From Tatlockia sp. (GTDB taxonomy: Bacteria; Cyanobacteriota; Cyanobacteriia; Cyanobacteriales; Chroococcidiopsidaceae): 7,986 nt of DNA. The position numbers and the translations under genes were made by a program. The notes beneath the pieces were generated by a model. The model did no database searches. It worked only from the letters and a program-made list of their open reading frames with translations, and had not been told where the DNA came from. Shown piece by piece: positions 1 through 5,883 of this stretch (within the stretch, counting starts at the first letter, position 1; the number at the start of each line of letters is the position of its first letter). Where the stretch lies: the NCBI GenBank assembly GCA_013698215.1, contig JACCVJ010000188.1:1-7986 (forward strand), read 5' to 3'.

Positions 1-551
1 GGCGAAGTTGAATGTGACGAACTGTACTTAATTGCTGGTTTCAAAGGTCAATCAGATGAGGTGAGAAAAAGGGGCGACTTGGTCGTTCAAGGCGGCTAAA
101 AGCTAAGCCCGGACGAGGAACATTGGCTCAAGAAAAGCCTCCCATTTTCGGCATGATTCAGAGAGGAGGAGAGGTGATTATCCAAATGTTATCCAACGTC
201 AAACAAGCCACCATTGCACCTGTGATTCAAAAGCTGGTCTCACCTGGTACGCTCATCTTCACCGATGAATACAGCATCTATGCTCGTCTAACTGAGTGGG
301 GATACGGTCACAAAACAGTGAATCGTGGACAAGGGGAATAGGCTCGGGACGAGGATGGGGACGGGTTTTACGAAGTCCACGTCAATAGGATGGAATGCTT
401 TTGGTCATTGTTACGCTCTTGGCTCAGACCACATCGTGGGATTTCCCAAGACAAGCTGCCTTTCTATTTGGGATTTTTTGAGTTCGTTCACAACGTCAAA
501 AAACGAGACAAAACTCTGTTGCCATCTCTGTTAGAGTGCCTTCTTCGTTAG
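1..551 (+). pseudogene. Broken IS1595-family (ISXO2-like) transposase, 3' part
   Basis: This is the remnant of a DDE transposase of the ISXO2-like/IS1595 type. The 5' part lies outside the window. Frame 1 reads GEVECDELYLIAGFKG, which carries the first catalytic Asp (codon 16-18). Around the A-run at 66-70 the family-like reading jumps to frame 3, continuing KKGRLGRSRRLKAKPGRGT, PPIFGMIQRGG, then TDEYSIYARL with the second Asp (264-266). A TAG at 339-341 interrupts the conserved stretch GRGEYARDEDGDG at the Tyr position. Frame 3 then continues through HVNRMECFWSLLR (probable third acidic residue, Glu 393-395), LRPHRGIS and YLGFFEFVHN to a normal-looking TAG at 549-551. One frameshift plus one nonsense codon argue for an inactive copy. 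The frameshift fits loss of one A. No terminal inverted repeat or target duplication could be recognised in the bases after 551. The segment contains no HIP1 site, unlike the rest of the window. Family assignment rests on remembered motifs. Confidence 0.88.
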
Positions 552-629
552 ATCCCTGGAATCCATAAAGAGCCAAAGTCTTTTTGTCTTCCTTGGGTTT
601 TGGGGAAATTTAAAATAGTAGTAATGGTT

Positions 630-1187
630 ATGAATTATCAAAAGCTTTTAAGTGCGATCGCAATTTTGATGATTAGGTTGGGCGCAAATTCGCAAGTCAC
701 AGCGCAAACTAAGCAGATCGATCTTGCTAATTTATCTCGCCAAATAGACGTTACTCTCAAAACCCAAGATAATCAGACGTTTAATGAATTAATCCAACAA
801 GCAGAAATTCAAGCGATTAGTCTCATTGAACAAGAGTTTGCTAATAGTCCCAGTATTACCGAAATTGCTGTGACTATTTTAGGCGATCGCCAAGGGCAAC
901 AAGTACCGCTACTATTTTCTAGAGTTTCTCGCTCTCAATGGCAACTTCAACCAATAATTAGACAGTGGACGAGATACTTTGCCACTTCTGCTGTATTACT
1001 GGGCTTCAGTCAGCCGCAAAAAACCTCAGCCCCTCCAGCACAATCTATTCCTAATACTCCCAGAAATCAGAGGGGTACGCCCACGACAACTCCGAGTAAC
1101 TCAATACCACCCGTCCCCCCTGCAAATAATGCCCCTTCCGCACCTAGTGGGGCTAGTTTAGAAGAAACCGATCCAGGCTATCGTTAA
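630..1187 (+). CDS. Putative exported protein of unknown function with Pro-rich C-terminus
   Basis: This encodes a 185-residue protein if it starts at ATG 630. The frame also allows TTG 600 and ATG 624. I prefer 630 because it puts a short charged/polar n-region directly before a hydrophobic stretch (residues 6-15, LLSAIAILMI), as in a signal peptide. Likely cleavage is after VTA at about residue 25. No good Shine-Dalgarno sequence precedes any of the candidates, and an Arg at residue 16 makes the signal peptide imperfect. Residues ~30-126 form a mixed helical/strand domain including ITEIAVTILGDR and RQWTRYF. This resembles a small conserved protein common in cyanobacteria, whose function I do not know. 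Residues ~130-185 are rich in Pro, Ser, Thr and Asn, probably a disordered, periplasm- or wall-facing tail. The gene contains two HIP1 sites, so it belongs to the host chromosome rather than to the IS remnant. It ends 2 bases before a convergent tRNA gene, and no terminator is visible between them. Confidence 0.75.
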   Translation: MNYQKLLSAIAILMIRLGANSQVTAQTKQIDLANLSRQIDVTLKTQDNQTFNELIQQAEIQAISLIEQEFANSPSITEIAVTILGDRQGQQVPLLFSRVSRSQWQLQPIIRQWTRYFATSAVLLGFSQPQKTSAPPAQSIPNTPRNQRGTPTTTPSNSIPPVPPANNAPSAPSGASLEETDPGYR

Positions 1188-1189
1188 AA

Positions 1190-1260
1190 GCGGGTAATCG
1201 GACTCGAACCGACGACATTCAGCATGGGAAGCTGACGTTCTACCACTGAACTATACCCGC
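1190..1260 (-). tRNA. tRNA-Gly (anticodon CCC)
   Basis: Read on the minus strand, the 71 bases fold as a complete cloverleaf. The acceptor stem is GCGGGTA/TACCCGC (7 bp), with T8 and A9. The D stem is GTTC/GAAC around the loop AGTGGTA. The anticodon stem is TCAGC/GCTGA with loop TTCCCAT, so positions 34-36 are CCC. The variable loop is ATGTC, and the T stem GTCGG/CCGAT encloses TTCGAAT. The anticodon CCC reads the glycine codon GGG. The 3' CCA is not encoded (the next bases are TTTT), so it would be added by the CCA enzyme. The gene lies on the same strand as the efflux operon, 36 bases past the pump's stop codon, and converges on the exported-protein gene with a 2-base gap. Confidence 0.96.
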
Positions 1261-1296
1261 AAAACTGACTAATATTGTACCACTAATTAGCGTCAG
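1261..1296 (-). terminator. Weak hairpin plus T4 after the efflux operon
   Basis: Immediately after the pump's stop codon the minus strand can form a stem. CTGAC pairs with GTCAG, then after a two-base GC bulge TAAT pairs with ATTA, around a loop of about 12 bases. It is followed by TTTT at 1264-1261 and then the first base of the tRNA. The stem is short and AT-rich and the T tract is only four long, so termination would be inefficient at best. The hairpin also covers the candidate tRNA -10 box. Confidence 0.3.
1274..1279 (-). promoter_or_regulatory. Possible -10 box for the tRNA-Gly gene
   Basis: The minus strand reads TACAAT here, one base from the TATAAT consensus. It ends 13 bases before the tRNA 5' end, which would leave a short leader for RNase P to remove. 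No convincing -35 hexamer lies 16-18 bases upstream, and that position would fall inside the last codons of the pump gene. The tRNA could instead be co-transcribed with the efflux operon. Confidence 0.3.
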
Positions 1297-4200
1297 TTAT
1301 TCTACAACTTGCTTGGCTTTTGGTTTTCTGCGCCAGCCATGCTTGAACTTTTTAAGTGTCCAAGATTGGAAACTATCCACGTAGGTAAACAATACTGGTA
1401 CTACTACTAAAGTTAGCAGTGTAGAAGTTGTAAAACCGCCCATAATCGCAATGCCCATTGGACTGCGAACTTCAGCCCCCGCCCCCAATCCCAAAGCTAG
1501 GGGGATAGTTCCGGCTACAGTGGCGAGGGAAGTCATCAGAATTGGTCTAAGGCGCGATAAACCAGCTTCTATTAGTGCTTGACGCTGGGTTTTACCTTCT
1601 TCTAAGTTCATCAGGGTATAGTCTACTAACAAAATTGAGTTTTTGGTCACAATTCCCATTAATAAAACAATCCCAATTAGGGCATAAAGTCCGAGGGCTT
1701 TTTGGGCAATCAATAAACCTAATAGCGCCCCACCCAAAGATAAAGGCAGCGCCACCATAATTGTAAGCGGGTGCAGGAAGTTATTGTATAACAGTACCAA
1801 AATGGCATATATACACATAATCGCCAAAGCTAAAGCTGCACCAAAACGCCCAAAGATTTCTTGCATAATTTCCGCATCTCCCGCACTTTGGCGCACAACG
1901 TCAGGAGGTAAGGGGTTTAAAGCTGGTAACTTGTCTACTTCTTTCACGCCATCACCTAGAGCAATACCTTGTAAGTTCGCTTCTACGGAGACTTGACGGG
2001 ATCTATCGTAGCGATCAATTTGCGCTGGGCCGCTACCATAACGGATCTCTGCTACGGCGGTTAAAGGGACTAAAGTATTGTTTCCACCAGGTACGCGCAG
2101 ATTTTTTAAAGTATTAATATCTTCCCTTGCTTCTTCGGCAATTTGAACGCGGATGGGAATTTGGCGATCGCTTAGATTAAATTTAGCTAAGTTTGCCTCA
2201 TTATCCCCAATAGTAGCTAAGGATGCTGTTTGAGCAATTGATTGAACTGTAACCCCCAAATCGGCGGCTTTTTCAGGGTTGGGAATAATCAAAATTTCGG
2301 GTTTAACCAAGCTTGCGGTAGAGGCAACTTCTACTAATCCTGGTACGGTTCGCATTTGCTTTTCTAAATCATTAGCTGATTGTGTTAAAGCTTGCGGATT
2401 TTCGCTTTTGAGGATAATAGTTAAATCTTTTGAACTCCCCGCCGATCCTTGGCTTTGAAAACTAATTCTCGCCCCAGGAATTTTTTGCAGTTGGGGACGC
2501 ATTTGTTGCTCGTATTCAACTTGAGATAGTTTTCTTTCGTCTTTGGACAAAAGATTAACACTCAGCGTTGCCGAATCTATTTTTTGAGTAGTTAATACAT
2601 TCTTAACGGCGGAATTAGCGCGGAGAATATTTGTAGCTTGGACGGCTACTTTGCTTGTGTCTGCTAAAGTTGAGCCGGGAGGCAATTCAATCGTAACTGT
2701 AGAGATACCCAAGTCGCCGTTATCGACAAATCCTTGGGGAATGAGTGGAATCAGCGCTAAACTACCAATGAAAAAAGCGATCGCAATTAAGATAGTTGTC
2801 AACCGATGACTTAATGCCCAATTTAGCAACTGTCTATAAGGTTGGAATCGCCGCCTACTATTACGGGTTTCATCTTTTTGAATTTGCTTAGTTGTTTTGG
2901 CTTTAAACCACCTAGCCCCTAACATTGGGGTAACAGTTCGCGCTACTACCGTAGAAAAAATCGTTGAAACGGCAACTGTTACCCCAAAAGGCTGAAAAAA
3001 TTGCCCAGGAATACCGCCCATAAAAGCCACAGGCAAAAATACTGCAATAATGGTTGCGGAACTGGCAATTACAGCTAAACCAACTTCCACCGATGAGTCA
3101 ATAGCGGCTTGTCGGGGAGTTTTGCCCATACTGATATGCCTTTCCATATTTTCAACTTCTACGACAGTATCGTCTACCAAGTTTCCTACCGCCAACGCCA
3201 AAGCCAGCAAAGTCATGTCGTTGAGGGTGTAGCCCAATGCTTGTTGGACGGCAAAAGTTGGAATAATAGATAGAGGGAGTGCGATCGCAGTAATTAAAGT
3301 TGCCCGCCAGTCGCGCAAAAATAATAAAATTGTAATGACGGCTAGAGCAGAAGCTTGGATCAAGTCGTCAATGGTGTTTTCGTAAGATTCGCGGACAAAA
3401 TCACCGTGCGTAAAAATTAATTCTAGTTTTACATCCCCAGAGAGGGATTTTTGCAGCTTTTCTACAGCTTTAATAACTCCTTCTTCTACCGATACTAAGG
3501 TTGTACCTGTGCTACGCAGTACCGAAAAAGCTACAACGGGCTGATTATTGAGATAAGCTGCTGTCCTTTGTTCGCCAAAACTGTCTTCAACTTCCCCTAA
3601 ACTAGATAAAGGCACAAAACTACCATTGGGTAGCACTATTTGATAGTTTTGCAATTCTTTAACTGTAGCGGCGCTACCGAGAGTGCGAATACTTTGTTCG
3701 CTACCGCCTACTTCGGTTCTTCCACCGGGTAAATTGACGTTAAAGGCGCGCAGTTGATCGTTTACTCCCGTTGCTGTAATTCCCAATGCTTGCAAGCGAG
3801 AAGGATCGATATTTATTCTAATTTCTCTATCTACACCACCATCGCGGCGGATTTCGGCAACGCCTTTGACTGATAAAAGGGCGCGGCTAATTGTTTCGTC
3901 TACCAAATTGCTTAATTGCTCTACCGATTGTCGCTCAGAAACTACGGCATAAGTCATAATTGGCCCGCCAGAAAATTCTAACCTTTGAATAATCGGCTCG
4001 TTAATATCTTGGGGTAAGTTTTGGCGAATTTGGGCCACAGCATTGCGGACATCGTTAGTAGCGCGATCGCTATCTGTCCCCAAATCAAAGTTAATAATTG
4101 TCGTAGAAACGCCATCGTTGACAGTAGAAATTGTATTATCAATGTTTCCTAAACCCGCTACTGCGTCTTCTATGGGCTTAGTTACTTGAAATTCTAATTC

Positions 4201-4377
4201 TGTGGGCCCCGCCCCTGGTTGGCTAACGGTGATGGAAACGGCGGGAACATCAATATTTGGATTGATATCAATGCCCAAACTTGTAAAAGAAAACCAACCA
4301 ATAATTGTTAAAAATAAAAATAAAACTATTGTGGGTACGGGGCGGCGAATTGACCAAGCAGAAAGGTTAAAATCCAT
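1297..4377 (-). CDS. RND efflux pump, AcrB-like (HAE-1 type) inner-membrane permease
   Basis: This is a 1026-residue resistance-nodulation-division transporter, close to the usual 1030-1050. It exports hydrophobic or amphiphilic compounds from the inner membrane/periplasm by proton antiport, as a trimer with an adaptor and an outer-membrane channel. The two-fold RND layout is clear. TM1 lies at ~14-31 and a large periplasmic loop at ~32-337. TM2-6 span ~338-488 and TM7 ~527-547. A second periplasmic loop runs from ~548 to 843, and TM8-12 span ~844-1000, followed by a basic tail. The proton-relay residues are present: adjacent Asp402-Asp403 in TM4 (GNLVDDTVVEVEN) and Lys912 in TM10 (GIVTKNSILLVDY). 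The aspartate pair and the lack of heavy-metal (CzcA-like) signatures favour the drug/hydrophobe class. The actual substrate cannot be told from sequence. Translation is probably coupled to the upstream adaptor gene, 2 bases away. Reading frame and key residues are intact. Confidence 0.95.
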   Translation of the reverse strand: MDFNLSAWSIRRPVPTIVLFLFLTIIGWFSFTSLGIDINPNIDVPAVSITVSQPGAGPTELEFQVTKPIEDAVAGLGNIDNTISTVNDGVSTTIINFDLGTDSDRATNDVRNAVAQIRQNLPQDINEPIIQRLEFSGGPIMTYAVVSERQSVEQLSNLVDETISRALLSVKGVAEIRRDGGVDREIRINIDPSRLQALGITATGVNDQLRAFNVNLPGGRTEVGGSEQSIRTLGSAATVKELQNYQIVLPNGSFVPLSSLGEVEDSFGEQRTAAYLNNQPVVAFSVLRSTGTTLVSVEEGVIKAVEKLQKSLSGDVKLELIFTHGDFVRESYENTIDDLIQASALAVITILLFLRDWRATLITAIALPLSIIPTFAVQQALGYTLNDMTLLALALAVGNLVDDTVVEVENMERHISMGKTPRQAAIDSSVEVGLAVIASSATIIAVFLPVAFMGGIPGQFFQPFGVTVAVSTIFSTVVARTVTPMLGARWFKAKTTKQIQKDETRNSRRRFQPYRQLLNWALSHRLTTILIAIAFFIGSLALIPLIPQGFVDNGDLGISTVTIELPPGSTLADTSKVAVQATNILRANSAVKNVLTTQKIDSATLSVNLLSKDERKLSQVEYEQQMRPQLQKIPGARISFQSQGSAGSSKDLTIILKSENPQALTQSANDLEKQMRTVPGLVEVASTASLVKPEILIIPNPEKAADLGVTVQSIAQTASLATIGDNEANLAKFNLSDRQIPIRVQIAEEAREDINTLKNLRVPGGNNTLVPLTAVAEIRYGSGPAQIDRYDRSRQVSVEANLQGIALGDGVKEVDKLPALNPLPPDVVRQSAGDAEIMQEIFGRFGAALALAIMCIYAILVLLYNNFLHPLTIMVALPLSLGGALLGLLIAQKALGLYALIGIVLLMGIVTKNSILLVDYTLMNLEEGKTQRQALIEAGLSRLRPILMTSLATVAGTIPLALGLGAGAEVRSPMGIAIMGGFTTSTLLTLVVVPVLFTYVDSFQSWTLKKFKHGWRRKPKAKQVVE

Positions 4378-4379
4378 CG

Positions 4380-5705
4380 TTATTTCCCTTGTACTACCTG
4401 TACTTTGTCGCCATCTTTGAGATAGCCAGCCCCCGCAACTACAATGCGATCGCCTATTTTTAATCCGTTAATTATTTCGACATTGGCGCTGCCAATTACT
4501 TCCCCTACAGTGATTTTTTGACTTCGTACTATATCCCCATCAGTTAGCACAAAGGCGATCGCGCTGCCGTCACTTTGAGGTAAAACAGCTTTGGCGGGTA
4601 TAGCTATTCCCGGAACATTGGCGATCATAATTGCTCCACTTGCGAACATTCCCGGACGTAATAAAGCCGTTGCTGGCAAATCTATTCTGACTGTAGCTTC
4701 GCGGCTTTGGGGATCTACAAGGGGCGCTATTTCCCTAACATTACCTTGCAAGCGCAGACGCGAATCTGCGTCGCTTGTAACTACTACAGGAGAGTTGATT
4801 TTTACTTGAGCTAAGTTAGTTGCGGGTACTTTTGCCTGCAATTCTAAAGAACCATTTTGAATAATTGAAAATATTTTTTGCGTACTATTAGCTACATCGC
4901 CAACTTGGGCTGTTTGTTCAGCAATTATCCCACTAGCGGGAGCGCGGACTATAGTTTGATTTAGTTGGGTTTGTTGTTGTTGGACACGGGCGATACTAAT
5001 GCGAACATCGGCTTCGGCGCTGGCAATATTTGCCTGGGCGACACTAATCGCTTCTCGTGCAGTTGTAGCTGTAGTTGAACGGGTTTCTAATTCTTGACGA
5101 CTAATTGCGCCAGCTTCGGCTAGTCCTCTGTAACGTTCATAGTTACTATTAGCTTCGGCTAAAGTAGCACGAGATTGAGCTAAAGAGGCTTGTCTTTGCC
5201 TAACTACGGCTCGATTTGATTCTACTTCGGCTTTTGCTTGAGCGATTTGAGTTTGCAGTACAGAACTATCTAAAATTGCTAGAGTTTGTCCGCTTTTTAC
5301 AGAATCTCCTTCATCTACTAAAATTTGTTTAATTTGCAAGCCTGTAGCTTGAGGCAAAACTGGGATTAAGTCGCGGGCGTTGACTGTACCTGTAACGCTA
5401 AGAGTACGGGCGACGGGGGTAAGCTCCGCAGATGCAATAGTTACGCTCATTGACGGCGCTAAATTCACACTTTGGGGCGTAACTGCGGGTTTAGTCGTGG
5501 GACGATTCATAATAGTCATCCCTAACCCTGTTAAACCAATCCCTAGCCCTGTACCTACGAGTAACGGTACTAACCAACCTCTAGAACGCTGAGGTGGTTT
5601 TGGGGTGGGAATAAGGTCTATTTCTACCTCTTGCTCAAATTCTTCTAGCTGTTCCCTTTTTGGGATAGTTTTTTGACTTTCAGCGATATTTACAGTTTCA
5701 GTCAC
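4380..5705 (-). CDS. RND efflux periplasmic adaptor (membrane fusion protein, AcrA/HlyD-like)
   Basis: This 441-residue membrane fusion protein links the RND pump to an outer-membrane channel. Residues 1-43 are an acidic, probably cytoplasmic tail ending in a basic patch (PPQRSRGW). One transmembrane helix follows at ~44-66, and there is no lipobox, so it is anchored by a helix rather than by lipid. The lipoyl-like domain is split around the hairpin. The first half is at ~105-147 (GLQIKQILVDEGDSVKSGQT) and the second at ~251-283 (IVRAPASGIIAEQTAQVGD). Between them, ~148-250 is Ala/Gln-rich with heptad character, the expected coiled-coil hairpin. The beta-barrel (~285-365) and membrane-proximal domain (~366-440) complete the family order. 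The start codon is GTG at 5705-5703. A GGGTAGG-like weak ribosome site lies just upstream, and a HIP1 palindrome (5706-5713) separates it from the start. It is the first gene of the operon, with the pump following after 2 bases. Substrate is unknown. Confidence 0.93.
   Translation of the reverse strand: MTETVNIAESQKTIPKREQLEEFEQEVEIDLIPTPKPPQRSRGWLVPLLVGTGLGIGLTGLGMTIMNRPTTKPAVTPQSVNLAPSMSVTIASAELTPVARTLSVTGTVNARDLIPVLPQATGLQIKQILVDEGDSVKSGQTLAILDSSVLQTQIAQAKAEVESNRAVVRQRQASLAQSRATLAEANSNYERYRGLAEAGAISRQELETRSTTATTAREAISVAQANIASAEADVRISIARVQQQQTQLNQTIVRAPASGIIAEQTAQVGDVANSTQKIFSIIQNGSLELQAKVPATNLAQVKINSPVVVTSDADSRLRLQGNVREIAPLVDPQSREATVRIDLPATALLRPGMFASGAIMIANVPGIAIPAKAVLPQSDGSAIAFVLTDGDIVRSQKITVGEVIGSANVEIINGLKIGDRIVVAGAGYLKDGDKVQVVQGK
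4385..4390 (-). promoter_or_regulatory. Ribosome binding site of the RND pump, inside the adaptor gene
   Basis: The minus strand reads AAGGGA, then 7 bases, then the pump's ATG (4377-4375). The site is formed by the last sense codons of the adaptor gene, whose TAA (4382-4380) sits between the site and the ATG. This arrangement fixes the pump's start and suggests translational coupling. Confidence 0.55.
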
Positions 5706-5722
5706 GCGATCGCCTACCCATT

Positions 5723-5784
5723 ATTTTCTAAAAAACTTCGCACTCTAATTAATATATCTCAATATTTTTGCTTATTTAGAAAAT
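5723..5784. repeat. 10-bp inverted repeat ATTTTCTAAA / TTTAGAAAAT
   Basis: The left arm at 5723-5732 and the right arm at 5775-5784 are perfect reverse complements separated by 42 bases. After one mismatch, two more pairs follow inward. It could be a pair of operator half-sites, a looped transcript structure on either strand, or chance in AT-rich DNA. Its position between divergent start codons favours a regulatory reading, but this is inference. Confidence 0.5.
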
Positions 5785-5824
5785 CCATGCGTGTCACTAA
5801 AGGAGGAAATTAGGCTCAATATTT
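5758..5824. repeat. 10-bp direct repeat CTCAATATTT, two copies
   Basis: Identical copies lie at 5758-5767 and 5815-5824, 57 bases apart, within the divergent intergenic region. On the minus strand each reads AAATATTGAG. The spacing is between five and six DNA turns. They could be paired binding sites for a regulator of either gene, or a chance repeat in AT-rich sequence. Confidence 0.45.
5787..5813 (+). promoter_or_regulatory. Possible 8-codon leader ORF containing an orphan Shine-Dalgarno sequence
   Basis: An ATG at 5787 opens a very short frame, MRVTKGGN, ending at TAG 5811-5813. Its codons 5-7 contain AAAGGAGG, a near-perfect Shine-Dalgarno sequence (AGGAGG at 5801-5806). No ATG, GTG or TTG follows it within usable distance, and the SelD-fusion start is about 78 bases further on. 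The mini-ORF itself has no clear ribosome site. It could be a leader peptide, a ribosome standby site, part of an RNA switch, or coincidence. Confidence 0.2.
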
Positions 5825-5883
5825 CTGGCGGGAAAAACAGCAAAATAGAAGAATAAGCCGCACAAATCAACCTTTTAACTTTT

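Larger units (their letters stand above)
5706..5883. other. Divergent intergenic region between efflux operon and SelD fusion
   Basis: These 178 bases separate the start codons of two divergently transcribed genes, so both promoters should lie here. The middle (about 5720-5785) is very AT-rich. I could not pick out a convincing -35/-10 pair on either strand. The region carries a HIP1 site directly against the adaptor start (5706-5713), a 10-bp inverted repeat, a 10-bp direct repeat, and an AGGAGG at 5801-5806 without a gene behind it. No transcription-factor site could be named. Confidence 0.7.

Noticed and set aside
66..74. Programmed -1 frameshifting as in some insertion sequences
   Set aside because: The run is only A5 followed by G4, not a full A-AAA-AAG slippery heptamer in the right frame. 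IS1595-type transposases are normally a single frame, and a separate nonsense codon follows at 339-341.
123..534. Two short independent genes at 123-341 and 325-534
   Set aside because: The first is a piece of the transposase between its frameshift and nonsense codon. The second is in a different frame from the transposase reading and has no family-like sequence.
552..629. Right terminal inverted repeat of the insertion sequence
   Set aside because: Without the left end in the window no matching repeat can be demonstrated, and no sequence I recognise as an IS1595 terminus is present.
1575..5592. Several 60-72 codon plus-strand frames opposite the efflux genes, and one at 979-1161 in a second frame of the exported-protein gene
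   Set aside because: They lie wholly or almost wholly within well-supported genes in another frame, lack ribosome sites and recognisable motifs, and are the expected shadows of long coding sequence.
5809..5856. A 15-residue peptide starting at ATT just after AGGAGG
   Set aside because: ATT is an extremely rare start, the spacing to AGGAGG is only 2 bases, and the peptide has no recognisable feature.
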